Positions 1-7,032 are shown, numbered from the stretch's first letter. The stretch is DNA of 12,549 nucleotides from Deltaproteobacteria bacterium RBG_16_44_11 (GCA_001797845.1 MGQN01000006.1:4726-17274); one strand, 5' to 3'. Notes: generated by a model from the letters alone, not told the origin. A program made the numbers and translations.

Positions 1-1
1 T

Positions 2-649
2 TTTCAGCTAATTAAACGTTCAGAAAAAGTTACACAAGCCGGCGACATTAGTTGCCCGGGTGGTATTTTGCAGCCGAGAATAGATAAAATTATCAGCTAT
101 TTTTTGAAAACAGGAATAATTCCTGACGGGCGGAAAAAGACTTTAAATTACGATGGGTGTACGGACAAAGAGACAAATTCTTTAATTCAACTTTTTTTAA
201 CTAACGCCCTAAGAGAGGCCTGGGAGGAAATTGGTTTAATTCCTTTTAACATCTTATTTTTAGGCACCCTCCCCTGCTATTCTTTAACTTCATTTGCCAT
301 AACAATTTATCCTCTAGTGTGTCTTACCCCTAAGCCTTTTAAATATAAATTAAGTTCGGAAGTGGAGAAAATTTTGGAAATTCCCCTTAGCTTTTTTTTC
401 CAAAGCTCTAATTACGCTTTACTGGAAATCGCAACGCCTATAGAGAATACTGCTTCCAATCAAAACAGCAAATTACCCTGCCTGGTTATTCCTGACGGCA
501 GGGGAAGCACTGATGTTCTCTGGGGTGCAACTTTCAATATTATTACCAATTTCTTACGCATTATTTCCGATGATAGTTTGCCGCTCCCTTCTGCTTCCAG
601 AACAATCAAAAAAGTTTTGTCCAATAGTTATATTTCAGGAAATCGCTGA
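2..649 (+). CDS. CoA pyrophosphatase-type Nudix hydrolase, 5' end outside window
   Basis: The reading frame is open from base 2, so the gene starts upstream of the window and a TTG at 68 is not the real start. Numbering from base 2, residues 3-21 (IKRSEKV, then GDISCPGG) match the signature before the Nudix box in the CoA-diphosphatase subgroup (RS...G.vsFPGG). The Nudix core REAWEEIGL lies at 71-79, with the metal-binding glutamates E75 and E76. The C-terminal stretch DVLWGATFNII resembles the WGAT segment common in this subgroup. Known family members hydrolyse CoA or oxidised CoA to 4'-phosphopantetheine and 3',5'-ADP; this substrate is inferred here. The gap between PGG and REAWEE is about 50 residues, roughly twice that in E. 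coli NudL, so there is an insertion in the middle of the fold. The stop is 4 bp before the HAD gene, suggesting co-transcription. Confidence 0.8.
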   Translation, partial: FQLIKRSEKVTQAGDISCPGGILQPRIDKIISYFLKTGIIPDGRKKTLNYDGCTDKETNSLIQLFLTNALREAWEEIGLIPFNILFLGTLPCYSLTSFAITIYPLVCLTPKPFKYKLSSEVEKILEIPLSFFFQSSNYALLEIATPIENTASNQNSKLPCLVIPDGRGSTDVLWGATFNIITNFLRIISDDSLPLPSASRTIKKVLSNSYISGNR

Positions 650-653
650 CATC

Positions 654-1331
654 ATGGCTGCTTTAAAAATCAAAGACATTATAATAAATACCATAATTTT
701 CGATTTTGATGGAACACTGGCAAAATTAAATATTGATTTTAAACAAATGCGCGATACTGTCCTGAAACTTATTTCTTCTTACGGCATTGAACGAAATTAC
801 CTGCAAACAGATTTTGTTTTAGAAATGATTAATACATCCAGGGAAATATTAAGTAAGAGTTCCCCCCAAAAAGCTGAAATATTTACTAATAAAGCAATCA
901 AAATTATTGAAGCTATGGAAATAGAAGCAGCTATCCATGGCGAATTATTTTCCCAAACAAAAGAATTATTCACCCGTCTTAAATTATCCGGAATTTCTAC
1001 CGGGGTAATAACCAGAAATTGCGAGAAGGCCATAAAAATTGTATTCCCCGATATATCATCTTATTGCGAGGCAGTTGTCTGCCGCGATACGGTAAAAAAT
1101 GTAAAACCTCATCCCGAACATTTAAATAAAACCCTACAGATGCTAAACAGCTTGGCCGAAAATACTTTGATGATTGGCGATCATCCTTTAGATATCCAAA
1201 CCGGCCGTAACGCCGGAACTTGTACCGCAGGAGTACTTACCGGACACTTCAGTAAATCTGATTTTTTAAATGCCGGAGCCGATTTCGTACTTCCTCAGGC
1301 TGTTGATATACTTGATTTAGTTACTCTCTGA
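654..1331 (+). CDS. HAD-superfamily hydrolase, phosphoglycolate phosphatase-like
   Basis: Starting at the ATG at 654 the protein has 225 residues. The frame is open further upstream, but that part overlaps the Nudix gene and shows no HAD features. An AGGA lies about 13 nt before the ATG. All four HAD motifs are visible: motif I FDFDGTL with nucleophile D17 and acid/base D19; motif II VITRN with T120; motif III K151 in VKPHP; motif IV IGDHPLD with D176 and D180. A helical cap domain lies between motif I and II (about 25-100). The family hydrolyses small phosphate esters through a phospho-aspartate intermediate with Mg2+. The layout fits Gph/PpaX-type cytoplasmic phosphatases, but the substrate cannot be read from sequence. 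It follows the Nudix gene after 4 bp, so the two probably form a small metabolite-clearing operon. A 209-bp gap with a new promoter separates it from the next gene. Confidence 0.85.
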   Translation: MAALKIKDIIINTIIFDFDGTLAKLNIDFKQMRDTVLKLISSYGIERNYLQTDFVLEMINTSREILSKSSPQKAEIFTNKAIKIIEAMEIEAAIHGELFSQTKELFTRLKLSGISTGVITRNCEKAIKIVFPDISSYCEAVVCRDTVKNVKPHPEHLNKTLQMLNSLAENTLMIGDHPLDIQTGRNAGTCTAGVLTGHFSKSDFLNAGADFVLPQAVDILDLVTL

Positions 1332-1378
1332 TCGATAAGCGGGAGATGAAAAAATATTGCGTTAACTTTTGTCTTTAA

Positions 1379-1408
1379 TTGACAGAATGTATCATTTTAA
1401 CCTATTAT
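1379..1408 (+). promoter_or_regulatory. Putative sigma-70 promoter of the CoA-transferase gene
   Basis: A perfect -35 box TTGACA (1379-1384) is followed, after 18 bp, by TATTAT (1403-1408), five of six bases of the -10 consensus. It lies in the gap after the HAD gene and points at the CoA-transferase gene. Transcription would start near 1415, leaving a leader of about 125 nt that contains the hairpin at 1421-1456. Confidence 0.55.
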
Positions 1409-1420
1409 TAATAAAAGATA

Positions 1421-1456
1421 GTGATTCTTACCGGCAACCATGCCGCAGAGAATCGC
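1421..1456 (+). promoter_or_regulatory. Stem-loop in the 5' leader of the CoA-transferase gene
   Basis: GTGATTCT (1421-1428) pairs with AGAATCGC (1449-1456) with one G-U pair. Inside it CGGCA (1432-1436) pairs with TGCCG (1441-1445) across an ACCA tetraloop, with a small internal loop between the two helices. It sits just downstream of the predicted promoter and has no U-run, so it is not a typical terminator. A weaker GGAC/GTCC pairing follows at 1465-1487. I do not recognise it as a known riboswitch class. It may be a regulatory or mRNA-stabilising leader structure. Confidence 0.45.
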
Positions 1457-1540
1457 TGAAGCGTGGACATAATTTTATTTTTAGTCCGAATATTAATTGT
1501 GGATTGTATATTTTAATTTAATCGAATAGCTAAGACGATT

Positions 1541-3436
1541 ATGAATTTAGAAAACTCTCAAAAATATCTTGCCGACTGCAAGAAAGCTTACCCTGAAAAA
1601 TTTGCTTCCGAAGATGAAATTTTTAATCATATTCGCCGCGGTGACCATATTTTTGTCGCCTCCGGCTGCGGAGAACCGCAATATCTTGTTCAGGCAATGA
1701 CCAACTATGTCGAATCTCATCCCAAAGCATTTTTTGATGCCGAAATTATCCATGTTTATTCTTTAGGCATTGTTCCCTATACTGACGCCAAATATAAAGC
1801 AAACTTCCGCCATAACTCTTTTTTTATCGGTAATAATACTCGCGATCCCATCAACAAAGGGATGGCTGATTATACGCCTATTTCTCTTTCGCATGTTCCT
1901 TCATTATTATATAGTGGCGTAATCCGCATTGACGTAGCTCTAATACAAACTTCTCTGCCCGATGATCATGGCTACTTTAGCCTGGGCGTCAGCGTGGACA
2001 TAGTAAAAGCAGCTACGGAAAAAGCGGCAATTGTTATTGCTCAAGTAAACGCCAACATGCCCCGAATTCACGGTGACAGTTTTATTCATATTAAAGATGT
2101 CGATTTTATTATTCCCCATGATGAGCCGCTCTTAGAACTAACCGGCGCAAAAACAAGCGAAACTATTCAACGAATCGGTAAAAACGTAGCGCGCTTAGTG
2201 CAGGATGGCGACACCATTCAAGTGGGATTCGGCAGCCTGCCCAATGCCATAATGGCCAATTTGTATAATAAAAAGCATCTGGGGGTTCATACAGAACTTT
2301 TAAGCGATGGGCTGGTGGATTTAATTAAGGCCGGTGTTATCGACAATTCCACAAAAACAATCGACCGCGGAAAAACGACTGCTACTTTCAGCATGGGGAA
2401 AAAATCCACTTATGATTTCCTCAATGACAATCCTTCCATAGCTTTCCGGACAATAGACTACACGAATAATCCATTAGTCATTGCCCGAATTGAAAATATG
2501 GTCGCGATTAATAGCGCTTTGGAAATAGACCTCACCGGGCAGGCCACTTCGGAATCGATTGGCAGCATTTTTTATAGCGGCGTCGGCGGGCATCAAGATT
2601 TCATGAGAGGGGCATTGCTTTCCAAAAACGGCAAGACAATTCTCGCAATGAAAGCTACTTCTCGTGACGACACTATTTCCCGCATTGTTCCGGCACTGAA
2701 AGAACAGGCGGGGGTAACGCTCAATCGCAGTGATGTCCGCTATATAGTAACGGAATACGGCATTGCGTACTTGCATGGAAAAAACATCCGTGAACGCGCT
2801 ATGGAATTAATTTCTATAGCTCACCCTAATTTCCGTCCATGGCTGATTGAAGAAGCCAAAAAACGCGGCTTAATTTTTAGAGATCAAGCTTTTATTCCCG
2901 GAAAAAGCGGTGAATATCCCGAAGAGCTGGAAACGTTCCGCACCACAAAAACGGGATTACAAATATTCATGAGACCGGTTAAAATTAGCGACGAAAACCT
3001 TTTGAAAGATTTTTTTTATTCCCTTTCCGACACAAGTTTGCACAAACGATTCCTCTCTTTTCGTAAAGACATGCCGCATGAAAGACTGCAGGATTTTGTA
3101 GTTATTGATTACACAAAAGAAGTTCTCCTGTTAGTTGTCACCGGAGATCAAGAAAACCAGATTATTGCCGCTGTCGGGCAATATGGTATAGACGAAAACA
3201 CACATACCGCTGAAGTTGCGTTTGCCGTGCGCGACGATCAGCAAAACCGCGGTATCGGTTTTGAATTGTTAAAATACCTCACTTATCTTGCCAAAAGACA
3301 AGGATTACTTGGTTTCACTGCGGAAGTTCTTGTTGATAATAAGCCTATGCTTCATGTTTTCGAAAAAGGCGGATTTGACATGAAGAAAAGAGCTGATAGC
3401 GGTGTTTACGATTTAATGCTTAAGTTTAAAATATAA
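1541..3436 (+). CDS. Acetyl-CoA hydrolase/CoA-transferase fused to a C-terminal GNAT acetyltransferase domain
   Basis: The protein has 631 residues. Residues about 1-460 form the acetyl-CoA hydrolase/transferase family (4-hydroxybutyrate or acetate CoA-transferase type). Supporting motifs are GVHTELLSDG at 248-257 with the expected catalytic glutamate E252, which forms the glutamyl-CoA thioester in this family; the glycine loop SGVGGHQDF at 346-354; and VTEYGIAYLHGK at 403-414. Residues about 473-631 form a GNAT domain. It begins MRPVKISDE and has the acetyl-CoA pyrophosphate-binding signature QNRGIG at 568-573. It resembles the acetyltransferase part of Pat-type protein acetyltransferases. 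The first activity would move CoA between acyl-CoA and free acids in fermentative or syntrophic metabolism; the second would acetylate an unknown amine, possibly lysines of proteins. The cytoplasmic location is inferred from the lack of a signal sequence. The start has only a weak Shine-Dalgarno sequence (TAAGA) but is supported by the N-terminal family fit. The phosphohexomutase gene follows after 23 bp. Confidence 0.88.
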   Translation: MNLENSQKYLADCKKAYPEKFASEDEIFNHIRRGDHIFVASGCGEPQYLVQAMTNYVESHPKAFFDAEIIHVYSLGIVPYTDAKYKANFRHNSFFIGNNTRDPINKGMADYTPISLSHVPSLLYSGVIRIDVALIQTSLPDDHGYFSLGVSVDIVKAATEKAAIVIAQVNANMPRIHGDSFIHIKDVDFIIPHDEPLLELTGAKTSETIQRIGKNVARLVQDGDTIQVGFGSLPNAIMANLYNKKHLGVHTELLSDGLVDLIKAGVIDNSTKTIDRGKTTATFSMGKKSTYDFLNDNPSIAFRTIDYTNNPLVIARIENMVAINSALEIDLTGQATSESIGSIFYSGVGGHQDFMRGALLSKNGKTILAMKATSRDDTISRIVPALKEQAGVTLNRSDVRYIVTEYGIAYLHGKNIRERAMELISIAHPNFRPWLIEEAKKRGLIFRDQAFIPGKSGEYPEELETFRTTKTGLQIFMRPVKISDENLLKDFFYSLSDTSLHKRFLSFRKDMPHERLQDFVVIDYTKEVLLLVVTGDQENQIIAAVGQYGIDENTHTAEVAFAVRDDQQNRGIGFELLKYLTYLAKRQGLLGFTAEVLVDNKPMLHVFEKGGFDMKKRADSGVYDLMLKFKI

Positions 3437-3459
3437 TAGATCCAGAAAGAATTTGTTTG

Positions 3460-4797
3460 ATGAATCCTAATGTATTTCGTGAATATGATGTAAGAGGTAT
3501 AGTTGACGAAGATTTAAACGAGGAATTTGTTTTCAACCTTGGACGGGCTATCGGCACTTATGCCGCCCGGCACAAAATAATAAACATGACGATCGGGCGT
3601 GATTGCCGTTTGAGCTCTGAAGCTTATGCCGATTTTTTAATTCAAGGCCTTAATTCATCAGGCATGGAAACGATTGATATCGGCCTTTGCGCTACCCCTA
3701 TACTCTACTTCTCCATCCGCCATCTTCATACTGGAGGAGGGGTAATGGTCACGGGCAGCCATAATCCACCAGAATTTAACGGTTTTAAAATTTGTATTGG
3801 CTATGACACTATCTACGGCGAACAAATTCAAGAATTAAGAAAAATCATGGAAAGCGGCAGCTATTCCACCGGCAGTGCGTCAGCGCAATGCCGGGATATT
3901 TCAGCAGTTTACGAAGATTATCTTTTTACTCATACGAAAATAAGCCCTAAAATCAAAGTTGTTGTCGATGGCGGTAATGGTGTCGGGGGCTATTTTGCCC
4001 TTCCCCTTTTGAAACGTTTTGGCTGTGATGTAACCGCCATTAATTGTGAACCTGACGGCCGTTTCCCTAATCATTTCCCCGACCCTACGGTGGAAGAAAA
4101 CTTAAAGCAACTGATTGGATTAGTCGGTGAAAAAAAGGCGGACTTGGGAATAGCTTTTGACGGTGACGCGGACCGCCTTGGCGTAATCAGCGATAAAGGT
4201 GAAATCATCTGGGGAGATAAGTTGCTGATTCTTTTTTCCCGCCATATACTCAAAGAAAAACCTCATTCCACGATTATCGGCGAGGTAAAATGCTCACAAA
4301 CTCTATACGATGATATTAAAAAAAATTCCGGCCGGTCAATCATGTGGAAAGCGGGGCACTCGTTGATTAAGGCTAAAATGAAAGAGGAAAAGGCTGTTTT
4401 AGGCGGAGAAATGAGCGGCCATTTCTTCTTTGCCGACCGCTATTTCGGCTATGATGACGCTATTTATGCGGCGCTAAGATTATTGGAGATCCTCTCCCAA
4501 GAAGGCAAGAAAATTAGTGCGTTGCTTTCCGATATACCGCAAACTTATTCCACAGCCGAAATAAGAATTGATTGTGCCGACAATGAAAAAGCGGCGGTTG
4601 TGGAAAAGGTCAAGGAACATTACCGGGACAATCCCGGCCTGATTGAAATTGATGGTGTGCGCATTCCTTTTGCGGATGGATGGGCTCTGGTACGTTCTTC
4701 CAATACCCAGCCGGTCATTGTTTTGCGCTTTGAAGCCACTTCCAAAAAAAGCCTACGAAAAATCCGTGAAGAGGTGGAGAATTTACTCACTATCTAA
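3460..4797 (+). CDS. manB: Phosphomannomutase/phosphoglucomutase (AlgC/ManB type)
   Basis: This is a 445-residue alpha-D-phosphohexomutase interconverting hexose 6-phosphates and 1-phosphates, supplying precursors for nucleotide sugars and surface polysaccharides. All four active-site segments are present: phosphoserine loop VTGSHNPPEFNG with catalytic S100; Mg2+-binding loop DGDADR at 234-239; sugar-specificity loop GEMSGH at 316-321; and phosphate-binding loop RSSNTQP at 412-418. GEMSGH and the RSSNTQP...LRFEA ending match the dual-specificity PMM/PGM group (Pseudomonas AlgC) more than GlmM. The length is typical of the family. I chose the ATG at 3460 over the TTG one codon upstream. AGAAAG lies about 10 nt before it. 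The gene follows the CoA-transferase closely and may share its transcript, although no metabolic link is obvious. ManB versus AlgC naming depends on the real substrate, which sequence alone does not settle. Confidence 0.92.
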   Translation: MNPNVFREYDVRGIVDEDLNEEFVFNLGRAIGTYAARHKIINMTIGRDCRLSSEAYADFLIQGLNSSGMETIDIGLCATPILYFSIRHLHTGGGVMVTGSHNPPEFNGFKICIGYDTIYGEQIQELRKIMESGSYSTGSASAQCRDISAVYEDYLFTHTKISPKIKVVVDGGNGVGGYFALPLLKRFGCDVTAINCEPDGRFPNHFPDPTVEENLKQLIGLVGEKKADLGIAFDGDADRLGVISDKGEIIWGDKLLILFSRHILKEKPHSTIIGEVKCSQTLYDDIKKNSGRSIMWKAGHSLIKAKMKEEKAVLGGEMSGHFFFADRYFGYDDAIYAALRLLEILSQEGKKISALLSDIPQTYSTAEIRIDCADNEKAAVVEKVKEHYRDNPGLIEIDGVRIPFADGWALVRSSNTQPVIVLRFEATSKKSLRKIREEVENLLTI

Positions 4798-4845
4798 GCC
4801 CTTCAAGTCTACTCGGTTGGTCTGATTTTTCTATTGAATATTTTT

Positions 4846-4851
4846 TATAAT
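4846..4851 (+). promoter_or_regulatory. Possible -10 box upstream of the lipoprotein gene
   Basis: A perfect TATAAT lies in the 146-bp gap between the phosphohexomutase and lipoprotein genes. No convincing -35 box stands at 16-18 bp upstream (the sequence there is TGATTT-like), so this is a tentative call. The lipoprotein gene has its own strong ribosome binding site and terminator, so an independent promoter is plausible. Confidence 0.3.
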
Positions 4852-4887
4852 TGTGTAATCTATATATTAAATGTCGTCTGAATAGGT

Positions 4888-4902
4888 CAGGTGATGAACC
4901 TG
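4888..4902. repeat. Short perfect inverted repeat in the lipoprotein leader
   Basis: CAGGT (4888-4892) and ACCTG (4898-4902) flank GATGA. The site lies between the possible -10 box and the lipoprotein ribosome binding site. It could be an operator or a small hairpin, but repeats this short also occur by chance. Confidence 0.25.
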
Positions 4903-4943
4903 CATATTGAAAGATACAATCGCGGGGCAAGGAGGATTTTTTT

Positions 4944-6137
4944 ATGAAGATTGTGTATCGCTTGTTACTTGTTTTATTAATTAGCTTACTTTTATTTGGT
5001 TGTGGGAAAAAAGGCGGCACTGTTGAAGGCAAGGTAGTGGATGGTCTGGGACAGCCGTTGTCAGGAGTAACTCTTGTTTTTAAGCAAGTTCGCCCCGTGT
5101 CCGACGCTGAGCCGCTCCAGGCAAAAACGGACAGCGACGGTACTTTCAGTATATCCGGCCTGACTCCCTCTTCCGAATACATTATTACACCGGAAACAGA
5201 TAAATGGACAACAAAAGTAACCAGAAAGATTACCGCCGGACAATCTTTGGCTTTAAGTCCTCCGATTGCTATCCGTTTTCAATTGTTAAAAAACGGAACT
5301 GTTATCGACACTAAAACCGGCTTGCAGTGGCTGATTTATACGGCCACCGATCTTAGTGCCGGCAATGTTATGAACACCGTAAGGAGTATAAATGAAAGCG
5401 GCTTCAGCGACTGGAGGCTGCCGACAAAAGCAGAAATCCTTGGTTTGAAGGATCAAGCATCCACCGTTTCGGACCAGGCTGAACCGAAAAGCGCTCAGGA
5501 AGCCTGTTGCGTTTGGACGGCTGAAATTAATTCAGATAGTATTGAATGGGAATTCTATACTGATGATGGAAATGAACTTTGGACATCCGGCAAAATGCCG
5601 TCAAACGATAGAGTTGTCGTTGTCAGAACTTACGGAGCTTCCCCGACGACTCAAACTCCGACTATAGTGGTGCCATCTCCTCCTGCTGCCGCTTTAAACA
5701 AGCAAGCTACACCTTCTCCCGCTCCCGCCGCACCACCTGCCGCTACGGTCGCCGTCCCTGTCCCTGCGCCAGCGGCAAAAGAAAACAAGGGTGCGGGTCA
5801 AGCTATTTCTATCATTGTTCATTTCGATGCCCAGAAATTAGTCATTACAAAAGATGATTTTGCCGCGCTAAAGGACTTTTATACCAAATGGAAGGATACT
5901 CCCGGAAGTATCCTTATCGAGGGACATTCCAATGCTCCGGGTGGTAAAAGCGCCGCCATGACAGATTCTGTTGATCTCGCCAAGTATACACTGGCCTTGC
6001 TGAAAAAAATGGGACTAGGTGATAAAATTAAAGTTGATGTAAAGGGCATGGGTGATGACAAGCCAGTGGCTGATAATAAGACGCCGGAAGGACGCAATAA
6101 AAACCGCCGCGTGGAATTAACCTTTACTCCCGGATAA
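4944..6137 (+). CDS. Outer-membrane-type lipoprotein with regulatory-like, DUF1566-like and OmpA-like domains
   Basis: The protein has 397 residues. The N-terminus has a lipoprotein signal: positive start, hydrophobic stretch and lipobox LLFGC with C20 as the lipidated residue. Residues about 25-110 resemble a carboxypeptidase regulatory-like beta fold (GKVVDGLGQPLSGVTL, then SDGTFSISGL). Residues about 117-232 fit DUF1566/Lcl C-terminal (TGLQWL, then SGFSDWRLPTKAEI and a terminal VRTYG). A Pro/Ala-rich linker spans about 233-285. The C-terminus (about 286-397) is OmpA-like, ending in GMGDDKPVADNKTPEGRNKNRRVEL. Family members anchor the outer membrane to peptidoglycan. Here the usual GHTD is GHSN (N330), and the Arg of the L.RA helix appears to be K347, so both canonical diaminopimelate-binding residues are replaced. 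GGAGG at 4931-4935 gives a strong ribosome binding site. No partner gene is obvious; a cell-surface sensing or structural role is inferred. Confidence 0.82.
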   Translation: MKIVYRLLLVLLISLLLFGCGKKGGTVEGKVVDGLGQPLSGVTLVFKQVRPVSDAEPLQAKTDSDGTFSISGLTPSSEYIITPETDKWTTKVTRKITAGQSLALSPPIAIRFQLLKNGTVIDTKTGLQWLIYTATDLSAGNVMNTVRSINESGFSDWRLPTKAEILGLKDQASTVSDQAEPKSAQEACCVWTAEINSDSIEWEFYTDDGNELWTSGKMPSNDRVVVVRTYGASPTTQTPTIVVPSPPAAALNKQATPSPAPAAPPAATVAVPVPAPAAKENKGAGQAISIIVHFDAQKLVITKDDFAALKDFYTKWKDTPGSILIEGHSNAPGGKSAAMTDSVDLAKYTLALLKKMGLGDKIKVDVKGMGDDKPVADNKTPEGRNKNRRVELTFTPG

Positions 6138-6171
6138 CCACAACAATATAACTTTTTATCTTTACTTTCAT

Positions 6172-6210
6172 AAAAGCCCCCTTGTTAGAAATATCAAGGG
6201 GGCTTTTTAT
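6172..6210 (+). terminator. Intrinsic terminator after the lipoprotein gene
   Basis: AAAAGCCCCCTTG (6172-6184) and CAAGGGGGCTTTT (6195-6207) form a perfect 13-bp stem around a 10-nt loop, followed by further T residues. It lies 35 bp after the lipoprotein stop. Because the left arm starts with A residues, the reverse strand also ends in a short T-run. It may therefore work in both directions, which suits the convergent gene arrangement here. Confidence 0.9.
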
Positions 6211-6221
6211 TTGTGAAACTC

Positions 6222-6251
6222 CAATTCTGAAAGCGAAGCGCATCGGAATTG
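6222..6251. repeat. Palindromic REP-like unit 1
   Basis: CAATTCTG (6222-6229) pairs with CGGAATTG (6244-6251) with one G-T pair. Inside it GCG and CGC pair around a 3-nt loop. The nested symmetry is typical of small dispersed palindromic repeats. It lies right after the terminator and has no T-run of its own. Confidence 0.5.
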
Positions 6252-6264
6252 ACAAGTTAAACAA

Positions 6265-6281
6265 TCCCGCGTAAGCAGGGA
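6265..6281. repeat. Palindromic REP-like unit 2
   Basis: TCCCGC and GCAGGGA form a 6-bp stem with one bulged A around the loop GTAA. The core TCCCGCG..AGC..GGGAT resembles the dispersed repeats of the TTCCCGCGnAAGCGGGAA kind found in many proteobacterial intergenic regions. The copy looks degenerate. Confidence 0.45.
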
Positions 6282-6378
6282 TACAGTACCTCACAGTTTA
6301 CTACGAAGTCGGCGTCAAAACTTACTTTAGGATTAACACCGTGATCATTATATTTTTTAGCAGTTTCGCTGTATCTTA

Positions 6379-6404
6379 TACTGGTCGGGGCAGCAGGATT
6401 TGAA
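6379..6404. repeat. Direct repeat of the tRNA-Pro 3' end (putative distal att site)
   Basis: These 26 bp match 7709-7734 at 25 positions (A at 6392 against G at 7722) in the same orientation. The copy at 7709-7734 covers the encoded CCA, the 3' acceptor strand and part of the T arm of tRNA-Pro. Homology stops at 6405, where the tRNA continues with its T stem. A duplicated tRNA 3' end on the far side of an insert is the usual footprint of tyrosine-recombinase integration. Confidence 0.7.
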
Positions 6405-6477
6405 AATAACGGTCGGCAAAAAATAAGATGCCGCAGTTTTTCTAGCGCAATGCTGGGGTGTTTTGCTTAATTATTAA

Positions 6478-7032
6478 TTATGTGCTTGGTGTTGTTTTGA
6501 TGCTATTAAATTGTTCTTGATGTTCATCTTCATATTGTTCAAACATATTATATGTTTCAATTATTAAGTCTAAAATATCTTTTAAAGATTCTGGTGAAAA
6601 TTGGACATATTCATGCTGAATACCTTTTTTATTAATTATAAGTTTGCAAAGAGTGTATCCATCATCATGCGAGCTTTCCCAGTCAGCGTGAACTACTAGA
6701 TTTCTAAGCCTTCCAGCTTCTGTTAATTTTGAAATAAATTCTTCTAATGATGGCATTCCCCCTAAACATTGTTGTTCTTCAAGTAAAAGTCTTTTAAATA
6801 AATCAACTTTGTCAGCATAATTTCTTTTATATATTACTTGTAATCCGAGCGAATCCAAATCATCAATGAATAATTCACAAATAGCGGAATTTAGCCGTTC
6901 TTCAAGCGTATTAAAGTTATGCACAATGTAACCAATAAGCGGCGCAGTTTTTTTTAAAAATTTATCAGTTGCGCCTTCAAGGTTTTTTGTGTCAGATGCA
7001 TACTGATTAATAGGTATTAATTTCTTTTTCAT
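6478..7032 (-). CDS. Unrecognised island protein with HEPN-type RNxxxH motif
   Basis: I do not recognise a named family. The 184-residue product looks mainly alpha-helical and has no signal peptide or membrane segment. The most telling motif is RLRNLVVHADW, which contains R110, N111 and H115 in the RNxxxH arrangement of HEPN-domain ribonucleases. It is followed by a variable strand region and a closing helix (FSPESLKDILDLIIETYNMF, 145-164). An earlier helix at about 38-56 (NFNTLEERLNSAICELF) fits the first helices of a four-helix HEPN-like bundle. HEPN proteins are common in toxin-antitoxin, abortive-infection and CRISPR-linked systems, where R and H cleave RNA; some are inactive. RNA cleavage here is inference. 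The gene sits 39 nt after the membrane-protein gene on the same strand, so they are probably one transcript. The ribosome binding site is weak (GAGAAAAAG). Confidence 0.65.
   Translation of the reverse strand: MKKKLIPINQYASDTKNLEGATDKFLKKTAPLIGYIVHNFNTLEERLNSAICELFIDDLDSLGLQVIYKRNYADKVDLFKRLLLEEQQCLGGMPSLEEFISKLTEAGRLRNLVVHADWESSHDDGYTLCKLIINKKGIQHEYVQFSPESLKDILDLIIETYNMFEQYEDEHQEQFNSIKTTPST

Larger units (their letters stand above)
6211..6378. other. Gene-free gap between the lipoprotein terminator and the island boundary
   Basis: The 340-bp space between the lipoprotein stop and the HEPN-like gene holds the terminator, two palindromic repeats (6222-6251 and 6265-6281) and the tRNA-derived direct repeat (6379-6404). 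The stretch 6282-6378 shows no gene, promoter or RNA that I can support. A frame lacking any ATG is open on the minus strand from 6466 to 6257. Confidence 0.6.

Noticed and set aside
513..653. Upstream extension of the HAD gene to a start at 513
   Set aside because: The extension overlaps the Nudix gene in another frame and has no HAD features. The ATG at 654 places motif I at the normal distance from the N-terminus.
2474..2776. 100-codon minus-strand frame inside the CoA-transferase gene
   Set aside because: It lies fully antisense to a well-supported gene and has no ribosome binding site or family features.
4790..5182. 130-codon minus-strand frame opposite the lipoprotein start
   Set aside because: It is antisense to a gene with clear domains, crosses its ribosome binding site and has no recognisable motif. 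It is a shadow of the lipoprotein coding sequence.
6414..6433. CGGCA/TGCCG hairpin downstream of the HEPN-like gene as a terminator
   Set aside because: The stem has only 5 bp around a 10-base A-rich loop and is not followed by a T-run on the minus strand.
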